DNA of 64,000 bases, from assembly GCA_026225945.1 (NCBI GenBank), contig JAMJFZ010001657.1, positions 3,072,001 through 3,136,000 of the forward strand, read 5' to 3'. A model generated the notes under the pieces. The model ran no database searches and had not been told where the DNA came from. It saw only the letters and a list, made by a program, of their open reading frames with translations. This document shows, piece by piece, positions 11,125-57,270 of the stretch. Each line of letters opens with the position of its first letter. Position 1 is the first letter of the stretch. Both the position numbers and the translations under genes were made by a program. The DNA comes from Cricetomys ansorgei. Taxonomy: Eukaryota > Chordata > Mammalia > Rodentia > Nesomyidae.

Positions 11125-12097
11125 ATCATTGAATGTTAATAAAATTTATTATAAAACATTTAAAGAGGTTTTTAAAAATTTCAAAAAATAACATTAAAAT
11201 GTTTGCATAATTACAGATAATTTTAACAGTTATACATTCTTTCTGGAAGTATTACAGGCAAATAAGACTTAAAGATGTACCAATTTTATAATGGGCAATA
11301 CAACCTGAAATACAAACCTTCCTTATGTCTTAAGCCAGATATCAGTTAAATGACTTTTAAGAATTAAAACAACCTGAGTAAACTTTTGCTTTACAAATGA
11401 GTATCCAAATAATAATAGAAAATCTGAGTGCACTTAGGTGTACAGTATTTCATAAGGTCTTTATGTTCTTAGGTCCACTAGTTTGGTTTATGACTTTTGT
11501 TACTACTTGCATTTTCATGCAATAAAAAATTGGAAGATAACAACAGTACCAAATATAGTTTCAAATAAATGTTATGATAAGTATGCTTTTGATTCATTTT
11601 CTACGGGATTAAAATAGTAAGTATAGACCATATAAATGGATATGAGATGACTCCTGCTATCTTATTATAAATCAGAAATTCAAAATGCTTTCTAAATATT
11701 TTCAACTAAGCTGCCACAGAATATGCTTATAAAGTGAGAATATCACATAAGGAATTCAGGAATTATCTCAGAGTTGGGCTTGGAAAATCACTGCCCATGT
11801 TTAGATTTGCCTCTACTGATGGATCACAAGACAATCATGGTCTAAAAGTGTGTTCATGTGTTTCTTTATAAAGTAGCCCAGTTTCTGCAGAAGCCATCTT
11901 GCTGTGAAGTTTTCAGAATTAAGAACTCAAGAGTGTGTCCAAAGATCTTTTCTTTCTTTCTTTGTATCCTAAACAATTCTCAACAAATTGTCTGACATTT
12001 AAGGAACAAAACTGTGGTATGCACAAGTATACAAGATTTATAATTTCCATTCTGATATTAATTAGTTTCCATCTAGCTGAGCTTGTCTACACAGGCT
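11125..12097 (-). other. Esco2: Esco2 3' UTR
   Basis: AT-rich, apparently repeat-free sequence between the stop codon and the AATAAA at 11145-11150. The extent is inferred from that signal. Confidence 0.65.
11145..11150 (-). terminator. Esco2: Esco2 polyadenylation signal AATAAA
   Basis: TTTATT on the + strand reads AATAAA on the - strand, about 950 bases downstream of the Esco2 stop. No other - strand AATAAA was seen between it and the stop codon. Confidence 0.65.
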
Positions 12098-26409
<14,312 letters not shown>

Positions 26410-26559
26410 CTTCTCAACTGAATTCCTAAAAGCAATCAATAGTCTGTAATAATAATCAAACTCATCAAGTGGATAGAAAATGCACCATATCAAAATTGTA
26501 TTTTAAAGACCTGATTTCCAAATAAGTGATTGCAAATGAATACCCAAGGAAAAAAAACT

Positions 26560-26690
26560 GTTTTTGAGCTAGTGCCTCATGTAGCCGAGGTTGGCCTCAA
26601 ATTCGAACTCACTCTGTAGCCAAGGATGAACTTCAAGTACTTTTGAGTTTTCCAGGGCTGGGATCATAGGCCAAGTCACAAGGCCTAGCT
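26560..26690 (-). mobile_element. Diverged B1-like SINE
   Basis: 'gtagccgaggttggcctcaa' and 'gggctgggatcataggccaa' in reverse orientation. Upstream of the first coding exon of Esco2. Confidence 0.6.
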
Positions 26691-27583
26691 CCAAGAAACA
26701 GATTTCTTTTTTTTTAAAAAAAGCAAATTAGTTAGGTGTGAGGATGCTAATGGGAGACTGAGGGAAAAGGGTCCTGAATTTGAGGCCAGACTGAGTCACA
26801 GGGGTCTCAAAATGAGAAGCAAAGCAGTGAAATGTTTTAATAGAGATTTATTAAACAGTGTCAGAGGAAGGAAGGAAGGAAAGGAGGGTAGGCTGGGGAA
26901 ATACTGACCACAGTAGATGGGAGCAGGAAAAACGTAGAGATCACCTACGCATCCCAAGCTGGAAGGTGAGCCTACTAACAAGGCCAGGTGTGCTGTGCTC
27001 TAATTTGGGGCACGCTTTCCTTTAATTAAACGGATCACACCAAGCATTAGCACTCCTTATAGGCCTTCCTTGGCACTGCCCATTGCATTGACAGATGCTC
27101 TCGTCCCCAGCTTCCCTCACATCCCGGGCCTCTTATTCCACTTAGCACACCTTCTCCACAGCCTGCACGTTTAGGGAAGGCAGAGCGGTGCGGGCCCTTC
27201 CCGGAAAAACTTGAGCTAAGGGAACGTGAGAAGGACAGCCCTCTCCACAGGTCCCAGCTGAGCTCCCTCACAGGAGCTTCCTTATTTGTAAAGGACCCCG
27301 ACATCGTTCAGGCAGCTGCTAAGGAGGTACAGCAGGCAAGCCTCTTTCCATACGGAGATAACTCTAGAATGTTCCTTCTTTCCTCCCCCCACCCCTCCGG
27401 ATCGGGTATGTCAGTCCCACAGAATTCCACAAGCGCGACCTCTAAGTTAAACAGATAGTCTGAGGGGATCAGGGAAGACCTGTGCCGGGTGCACGCGAGA
27501 GAAGCCGGCACCCGGGGCACTGGCCCCGCGTGAGGAGTAGACGGCGTGTGCCCACAGCTACGGCACTCGCCCCGTGACGTTAC

Positions 27584-27700
27584 CCGCGTTCCTCAGTCTC
27601 CCGCTGGCTCGGCGTCCACCCGGGGTCGGGGAGCCACACAGAGAGCCTCTGCACCTCAGCAAGCGCGCAGCTCTCCTCACAGGAGCCCGGCGTTCTGCCA
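27584..27700 (-). other. Esco2: Possible Esco2 non-coding exon 1
   Basis: The coding start exon has a splice acceptor, so a 5' exon must lie upstream. A possible donor GCGG|GTAACG on the - strand ends an exon at 27584, and the promoter elements sit just above 27700. Placement is tentative; other donors within 27.3-27.7 kb are possible. Confidence 0.35.
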
Positions 27701-27705
27701 GTGCG

Positions 27706-27723
27706 TTCAAATTCACGCGCGCC
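27706..27723 (-). promoter_or_regulatory. Esco2: CDE-CHR-like cell-cycle element
   Basis: On the - strand GGCGCGCGTGAATTTGAA: a TTTGAA CHR (27706-27711) preceded by a four-base spacer and a GC-rich CDE/E2F-like GCGCG. This is the geometry bound by DREAM/MuvB complexes at S- and G2/M-phase genes. Confidence 0.6.
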
Positions 27724-27789
27724 ACTTGAGACCAACGCCACTGTTTTCTGATTCGCCGCTGCTCAGCGCTTCCTAGAGCCTGCGCCGTG

Positions 27790-27794
27790 ATTGG
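27790..27794 (-). promoter_or_regulatory. Esco2: CCAAT box (NF-Y type)
   Basis: ATTGG on the + strand (context GTGATTGGTTC), CCAAT on the - strand, about 80 bases upstream of the CHR. NF-Y boxes commonly accompany CHR elements. Confidence 0.55.
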
Positions 27795-27943
27795 TTCCTC
27801 GCCAGCCCTTGCCCCGCCCTCCGGGGAGGGGGTTCTCCAAGATTCTCCCGCCCTTGAGAGGCAAAGTGGTCTGGCCTCAAGGGAGCCACGCCTCCTTAAA
27901 TCCTGCAACAACCTCCGGCTCCAGACCGCAGGTCTGTGAAAGT

Positions 27944-27962
27944 GCATTCTGGGAATTGTAGT
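27944..27962 (-). promoter_or_regulatory. ZNF143/THAP11-type SBS motif
   Basis: The - strand reads ACTACAATTCCCAGAATGC, a near-consensus long SBS motif found in many CpG promoters. It lies at the outer edge of the Esco2 CpG region, between the two divergent genes, and could serve either one. Confidence 0.75.
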
Positions 27963-28195
27963 TTGTGGGTCAGCCGAATCGGAAGTCAAATTCTGAGGTA
28001 GTTCTGTGTAAGCAACTTACATAAAGTGATATCGCCAAGATATTGGAAACTCTTATTTTTCATATCTGAAGCCTGATTGTTGGTTTCGTTTTTAAAGAAT
28101 CAGTAATATTTTACGTTTCCATTTCACTATTTATTCTATTCTTCGAATTGGCATCAACTTCCGCTAAATTCTAAGTATTAGATACTTTACATATT

Positions 28196-28397
28196 TTTTA
28201 AAGATTTAATTATTTTTAATTATGCACATAATTAAAATATGGACATATGCATTTTAGTGCAGGTCAGAGGAGTTGGACTCCCAGGATCCAGGTTTAGACA
28301 GTTGTAGGCCTCCAAATGTGCATGATGGGAACTGAACTCAGGTCCTCTGCAAGAGTAGTGTATATTCTTAATAGCTGAGCCCACTCTCTCCAGCCTG
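28196..28397 (-). mobile_element. B2/B3-class SINE
   Basis: Reverse element: 'aagatttaattatttttaat' start, 'aactgaactcaggtcctctg' and 'gagcccactctctccagcc' end. The only recognised repeat between the Esco2 and Ccdc25 promoters. Confidence 0.85.
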
Positions 28398-28730
28398 GTG
28401 CTTTATATATTGTATTTCACTTACTCCTCACCACAGTCTATGAAGAATGTATTATTATTCCTACTTTATAGAAAATTAAAATGAAGACCTGAAGACAACT
28501 GCTACTTTTAGGGAAGGACTGGGACACCCCACCCAGCACTGCTTTCATCCCCTGTCCTTTGGCAAGAGAAATGTTCTTAAAGCACCCACAGGCTTTTAAA
28601 GAGTCATCAGCTTCTAATATCGTATGTCAATAATGTCTCACATGTTTAGTTGTAAACAAGCTTAATTAAGGGATGCCCTTCCTCATAGAACGAAGTTGGC
28701 CGCAACGACTAAGAATTTAATTAACAAATT

Positions 28731-28766
28731 AATTATAGATATAATTACATAATTATAGATATAATT
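28731..28766. repeat. AT-rich 20-base direct repeat
   Basis: AATTATAGATATAATT occurs twice with period 20 (28731-28746, 28751-28766). Confidence 0.85.
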
Positions 28767-29239
28767 GGATGTTCTCTTGATTCATGGATGGGTTAGTTTC
28801 TGTGTTAGAAGATAGAACGAAAGTTCCCAACGGGCAATGGTAGAGTAGTATGCTTGTTGAGGGAGATGTCTTTGAGATTGGGATCTCACTACCCCCAACT
28901 CACCTACAATTTAAAGAAAGCCTCTGCCTCCAGAGTCCTTGAATGCTGACCAGTCCCAAGAGGCACAGAATAACAGTGGCTTTTGTAAAGTAAAAGAACC
29001 AGGTCAATAGGGGGAAGTGGTTACTGGCAGGCTACGACTAGCGACTTTTTAAAAAGAGTTAAAGCCAGGGGACTTCTTTATCATGCAGAATCTACTAGAC
29101 TGGGATTTCCTATTTTTAGGAAGACCAGGCTCTCTAGGGATCTTAAAACAGATTTTTAAAAAAGCGGTGAACAACTTTCACGCCCACGTGGTATAGGTTC
29201 TCAAAATAAACTCTGCCCACAGCACTTTTCCTTCACGGC

Positions 29240-29500
29240 TTCAAACAAGATGCAGTTTCCCGCCCATTTCCTTCAACCACCCACAAGGGCTTAGTCCTCC
29301 AAGTCGCTGGGCCACCCGACCTCCCGCCCACACCTTTTCCTTCGCCAGGACTAAAGATGGCGCCGACAGCACGGCGTTGTGACGCGACCCCACGTCCGCC
29401 GGAAGTATCGGGAGGCGAGCCTGGAAGCCCGCTCGGCCTCGCGCCTGTGGTGTCCTGAGCTTCGCGATTTGAGCTGGAGCCGCCCCTCCTCTACTGGGAT
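29240..29500 (+). promoter_or_regulatory. Ccdc25: Ccdc25 CpG-rich promoter and 5' UTR
   Basis: GC- and CpG-rich stretch that continues into intron 1 as far as about 29.9 kb. It contains a YY1-like AAGATGGCGCC (29354-29364) and an ETS-type CCGGAAGT (29399-29406). No TATA box is seen. Transcription probably starts between about 29,390 and 29,450, judging from the YY1/ETS positions. Confidence 0.7.
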
Positions 29501-29501
29501 C

Positions 29502-52023
<22,522 letters not shown>

Positions 52024-53318
52024 GCCAAGCAAAGGATCCCTGGAAGACATGAATGTGCAGACCATTGCAGATCTTTTGATTTCATCTATGTTCTGAATTA
52101 CAGAAACCAACCAACCAAAATTCTACCTTCATTCTACATAGACATCGTTCATTTTAGGATTTAAAAAAAAAAGTTATTTTTTTTGCTGATGTAAAGAACA
52201 GAAGTGTAATATAGTTAAACTTGAAGACAGCTTACAACTTTAGGAAAAGGAAGATATTTTTGGCAGAACATATCTCTGTACCTCAAGGCTGACTGCCTTT
52301 GCTCTTGGGGTAGACATTTGAACAGACCAGTCTGGGAAGTGTTCCTGTGGCTGTGGTCTGTCCTGGAAACAGACGTCATGGAATGTGTTATTTCTAAAAT
52401 GTCTCCACTCCTATTAGGAAGACCGTTGGCAGGGTACTCAGGCCAGGACCCTCCTGATGATTTCCCAGTGAGAAGAAGGGTATATGGGTTTTAAGACAGT
52501 AGTGTACTTTAAAGGCTTGGATTTCTATATTGACAGCGGTTCTCTCTTGCTGATGCCAGAGTAGCAAGCTCAGCTCTTAGCTTTATCCTAAGGTCTGTGT
52601 TCTCACTTCTCAAGGTGAGGGCCTCCGTCTCACACACATCCTAGTTACATAGTTGATCCTAATCAAGTTTGGGAACTTGTCACCTGAACCACAACTGACC
52701 CAAGTCACGGATGTGATAGCTAGGCTTTGAAGTCATTTCTCTGTGTGGAGGGAGACAGGAAAGGGCGCTGGGCCAGTGGTGTGAGTGATTCAGATTGCCT
52801 CATTTTGTCTCGACAATATCATGGAACAAAGGTCCACAGTGCGTTGTGAGTTTTTGAAGGAATCGAGCATTTTCCTAGGCGGTCCATTCATCTTTTTGAT
52901 TACTTTAAAGTCATATTTATTTTGAATTGTAACCCCAGAGTTGTAGGCTCAGTGACTTCACATGTAGCCTTGGCACGGATCTGAGCCGTCACCTGCTGTC
53001 CAGTGGATAGATATTTCTTAGTGTTTAAGGGAACCCCTTAGAGACACAGTGAAACAGTGAGAGAGCAGGCAGAGCAAAGCCTACAGGGTGGTGGCACACA
53101 GATTCATATGTTAGCACACCACACAGTGCCCACAGCGCCAGTGTGCTGAGCCAGCACAAATGATTTCTCCAGCAAATGTACCCATTGTCATCACTCAAGC
53201 ATGGACAAAACCAGAAGACCGGTGATCCCTGGGATTCCAAGTTTAGTATGAGTGGAAAATTCCTGAGGCATAGCTCGTTAGCCCAATTTGAGGGCGTATG
53301 GAAGCCAGCACCAGAGAT

Positions 53319-53405
53319 CAGTGAGTGTGTGTGTGTGTGTGTGTGTGAGTGTGTGTGTGAGAGAGAGAGAGAGAGAGTGTGTGTGTGAGAGAGGGAGGGA
53401 GGGAG
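53319..53405 (+). repeat. (GT)n/(GA)n compound microsatellite
   Basis: Alternating GT runs, GA runs, GT again, then GAGG repeats, inside the Ccdc25 3' UTR about 40 bases before the AATAAA. Confidence 0.9.
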
Positions 53406-53441
53406 ATTTAGACTGGAGTTGTGTGATTTAAAAAGAATTAT

Positions 53442-53447
53442 AATAAA
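53442..53447 (+). terminator. Ccdc25: Ccdc25 polyadenylation signal AATAAA
   Basis: AATAAA in context ATTATAATAAAGTATC, followed within 15 bases by a T-rich element. It is the best signal after the Ccdc25 stop. Confidence 0.7.
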
Positions 53448-53465
53448 GTATCATCTTTTTATCAG

Positions 53466-55850
53466 AAAGGACATTGATATATGAATTCTTAGAGGTTGAT
53501 TTCTATAAAAAGATCCATGCCCAAGCTGGTTTAATTCTAACTATGCTGAAAACAATAACAACAAAAACCCAAAAAACAAAAAACGCATTTGTCATAGGTT
53601 CCTTCTATGACCTCAGGGTGTAGTGCATTTGAGGAGTACACTGGACCACAGCCCCACTCTGCTCAGGCTGTTCTGTGGAGCCTGTAAGGGTGACCTTTTC
53701 TCAGATCTGAGCATGGCTAAGTGTGGACTGATGTCAGGACTCAATGCCTGTAGGCATTCCTTTAATGCTTCAGCTCCTATAATTCTTGGCTATGGACACC
53801 TCAGTAGGAGGCTTTGCTGCCAGTGTCGACTGTGTCTCCTCAGCCTCCACTTCTGCAGGACCTTGGGCATGTGTATGGGGAGCTTTTGAAGACTGTCTCT
53901 TCAATGACAGGTGCTGGGGTCTAGATTTTAAGTAGTTCAAAACTCAACTTACACAGGTTCAACTTATCTGGCCTCTCCTGAGTTCTCAGAGTTGAATGCC
54001 TGGCTTTTACCTTTTTAAGCTGTTTTGCACCATTTGTCCCTGCCCCTCTGCCCCTGTTTTATGTTTTCCAGCTCACTTGGTCTCAGGGAAAAGCAGAGAC
54101 TTTTTCTTTTAAGGACAAAGTTCATGAGTCAGACTGCCATCATCAGAGCTGTCTTGCCGCTGGCATATGTCCTAAGTGTTTGATAAAGGAGTTCCAGATT
54201 GTTCCCACACTTAGAAGCTGTGCCTTTGATCATACCCCCCACCCCCACCCCCGTGTGTGTGTCTGAGTACCCTGCCATCTCTTCCCAGTTTCCTGGCTCT
54301 GTGTTCTGTGCAGCAAGGCCCACCTTATCACTTAATTAACTTTCCAAACTGCTGTTGTCACGGCTGAATGGTTTTAGCTCTCTCATTTCTTACCTATTGC
54401 TGTGAGGTCAGGATACCTGAGGAAGGCAGGTTTGATGTGTTTGTGTTAGAACAGACCTGGGGGTGTTTACCAAATTGGCAGTTTTGACATCAGAGTAGGT
54501 GTAGGCTTTAGTTGAACCCATCCAGGATTTTATGTGTTTTGTTTAAACTCTTTCTGGAAGTGTAGATACTCGAGTGCCTTTTAATTATTTCTCGTCAGTG
54601 ATCCCATTTTCCGCAACCCCCACCCCAGGAAAAAATACTGTAAGCCACACAGAGAGCAAGACTCCATCCCAGCCTCCAGCCTAACATGAAGCTGTGCCAC
54701 CCTTGTAAGGGGGCAGAGGGTGCTCTTGTTTTTCTAAGCTGAGACCGTTTATGGGGAAACTGAGCAAGGTGGTAAAATGGAGAAAATGGTACAGTCTTCC
54801 AGCTTGTCCTTGATCATGATACTGAAGTCTGCTTTTTTTCTGAAGCGCAGCGTGTAGATAACTACCCTAAATTGAAAATGGTCATATTAGAGTAGATGGG
54901 TGACCTTAGAACCTCAAATAGCAAGCTACAATCAAAAGTATCGAGTTAGAAGCTTCAAATCCAGACCAAACGTTAGTCTCCACCCACTTCACTACAGCTA
55001 TCACCCAAGCAAGTCCTCGAAAGCTGTGCTTAGGGAGTGCTTCTCCGTGAGGCATAGGGGAGCCCAGCATGGATGAGGTTCCACGTGCATCCTGTCATTT
55101 CAGTCTCGAGACAGTCAGCCATGGGCAGTTTTGCAGGAGGAGTCTGTAAAACACAACAAAACCTGACAGGTTGAGTAGAGGTCGTGTACACTTACAGGAT
55201 TTCTCCACGTTTGTCCTCCAGGGCTCAGCCTCTGTAATGGAACATGCACACTGACTTTAGGAGAGTCTGGAGGAGATTCTTATACATGTGACAAATGATA
55301 CCTTTCAGTCACTTGGGAGCTTAGCAGGGGAAAAGGAGCAAATCAAAGGAGAATAACACCCAGGAGTTCCAGAACTGCAAGCTAAAAGGCCATGGTATCT
55401 AAGCACTAACATTTGCAATTTGACTCCATGTCTACCCCAAATTCTTACTGCTCTGCCCAGAGTTCGGGCTGGTAATGTCAGTCTGTTCTGTGTTGCCATG
55501 ATACAAACTTGAAGCTGGGTGACAGCCCACTCCTTTGACAACTGACTTTGTGAGACCCATCAGTCTATCCGTGATGGTGGAGCCTGTTTATAGCACTTCA
55601 GCAGTACCTCATGGGACCAAATTTCCAGCACATGAACCTGTAGGGGGCAAGCCAGTAGCCAGAATGAAGCTATAAATGTGAGGGCTTCCTGGGATGGTTT
55701 CCCTGGTGATCAGAGGGCCCTGCTGGATTGGTGTCCTGTTGGTTCTGTTTCATGCCTTCATCATATAGCACACACTGTAATGTTACTTAGTGTTTGGAGA
55801 GAGAGACAGGTTTTTTTTTTTTTTCTCAGCCATAACAGTATTTGAATTCT
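53466..55850. other. Intergenic sequence after Ccdc25
   Basis: About 2.4 kb with no recognised gene. Apart from a short C-rich run (54232-54251) and a T run (55809-55824) it looks like single-copy sequence. Frames at 53623-53889 and 55305-55541 resemble nothing I know. By human synteny the next gene this way should be Scara3, but none of its exons was recognised. Confidence 0.55.
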
Positions 55851-55854
55851 CTTT

Positions 55855-56290
55855 TTAAAATACACTTTATTCTTTGAGAATTTCATCCATGCATACAATT
55901 TATTTCAGTAATATTCACTCCCCACTTCTCCTTCTAATCCTTTTACCCCTTTCCATGTCCACTTCCCAACTTCATCACCCCACCCCCTTCCCCTAAGACA
56001 GAGTCTATATGTAGCCCTGGCTGTCCTGGAACTCACTCTGTAGACCAGGCTAGTCTCGAACTCAGAGATCTGCTAGCCTCTGCCTCCCAAATGCTGGGAT
56101 TAAAGGGATGCACCACCACCACCCTGCTCCTTCCCCCCCCCCCAATAGCTCACTGAGTCTAACTAATGTTGCCCATATATGCATGGGCCATGGTCAAACT
56201 TCATAGGACCACACTTGCTCTCCTAGCAACCACCAACTGTCAATAACTCTTCAGCTAGGGGTGGGGGCTCCCTAGTACATGGCTTGACAT
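55855..56290 (-). mobile_element. LINE-1 3' end (Lx-like), interrupted by B1
   Basis: 'ttgagaatttcatccatgca' starts the reverse L1 3' region, which resumes after the B1 with 'gctcactgagtctaactaat' and 'ctaggggtgggggctcccta'. The right end is uncertain. Confidence 0.7.
55996..56128 (-). mobile_element. B1 SINE nested in L1
   Basis: 'aagacagagtctatatgtag' to 'gggatgcaccaccaccaccc'. L1 3'-region sequence is found on both sides. Confidence 0.9.
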
Positions 56291-56984
56291 TGAAATATAT
56301 GTACATTGAGTTGTATGTATCTGTCTTGCATGGGTTACTTTTTGCCTTTCTGACTTCACAGCAGTATCAGCCGTTAGAGGAACTCAGGACTTTCTACCAT
56401 GATAGCTATGACTGCATTGTACCCTAACCACACAAAACACAAAATGGGACCTTGCCATTGGCATGCTCTCACTGGCACCAACTCGGCATTGTCTACATTT
56501 GTGACCAGCCATGGAATGTTCACTCCGGAAGGCCATGTAGTTTTCTCTGGTTCTCAGAGCTGATAAGTAGGTATTAATATTTAAGGCTGGAAAAAGGAAG
56601 AATTCTCCGAAGCCAATATTGTGTTTCCTTCTCACATCTACCCTATCCTACAACCCCTGCGTAGTAGTAGTATGTTGCTGTGGAATTCAGCAAAGAAGAC
56701 AGGGAGGCATTTTCATAGGTGCAGACTCTGCCAGACTTCAGCAGAGGGAGCCACTGTCATGGCAAGCACCACTCTCAACAGTGGAACCGTGAGCATCTCA
56801 ACTCAGGTGTTTTTATTCTTTCAGAACTCCTTAGATGCTCTACTGATACCATGTGAAGATCATAAGCAATTAAACATCTCCCACAGAAATCCAACACCTG
56901 CAGACAATACAAAACACCCTAGACAGCCCCTCACCCAACAGTGCATAAAACTATTTTATATATAACTAAAAATAAGCTTCTGCA

Positions 56985-57270
56985 ACACTCCTGGAGTAAA
57001 AGCACTTGCTGCACAAGTCTGACTGATGACAGTTATATCTAGAACCCGTGTAAAACCAAAAAAAGCTGGATACAGTAACAGGCATCTGTAATCCTGATGC
57101 TCCTGCAGTGAGATGAGAGGTGGAGGCTGGAAGCATGTGGTCAGCTAGCCCGAAGCACAACAGCAGAAACAGCATGAGAGCTCCTGCCTCAAAGAAAGGT
57201 GAGAGACAAGACTCAGCTCCCAACAGCTGTCTTCTGACCTACACACACACACGCACACAGACTCCTGGGC
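56985..57270 (+). mobile_element. Composite B2/B3-related SINE
   Basis: 'gagtaaaagcacttgctgca' head, B1-like 'caggcatctgtaatcctgat' middle, and 'ctgtcttctgacctacacac' tail ending in a CA run. Same plan as the element at 22588. Confidence 0.65.

Larger units (their letters stand above)
27440..27965 (-). promoter_or_regulatory. Esco2: Esco2 CpG-rich promoter
   Basis: About 500 bases rich in CpG, GCGC and CCGCCC-type runs, in sharp contrast to the AT-rich flanks. It contains the CHR/CDE, CCAAT and SBS motifs listed separately and a TGACGT half-site at 27575. No TATA box was seen, as expected for a CpG-island promoter of a cell-cycle gene. Confidence 0.75.
27966..29240. other. Esco2-Ccdc25 head-to-head intergenic gap
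   Basis: About 1.3 kb of AT-rich sequence separating two CpG-rich promoters. It contains one - strand B2-class SINE (28196-28397) and a short 20-base-period AT repeat (28731-28766). The remainder looks unique; no coding frame or RNA gene was recognised. Confidence 0.6.
52024..53465 (+). other. Ccdc25: Ccdc25 3' UTR
   Basis: About 1.4 kb of mostly unique sequence from the stop codon to the AATAAA at 53442. Near its end is a GT/GA microsatellite. The end is inferred from the signal. Confidence 0.65.

Noticed and set aside
27558..27989. 143-codon - strand frame in the Esco2 CpG region
   Set aside because: High GC content lowers stop frequency; the frame crosses promoter motifs and has no similarity to any protein I know.
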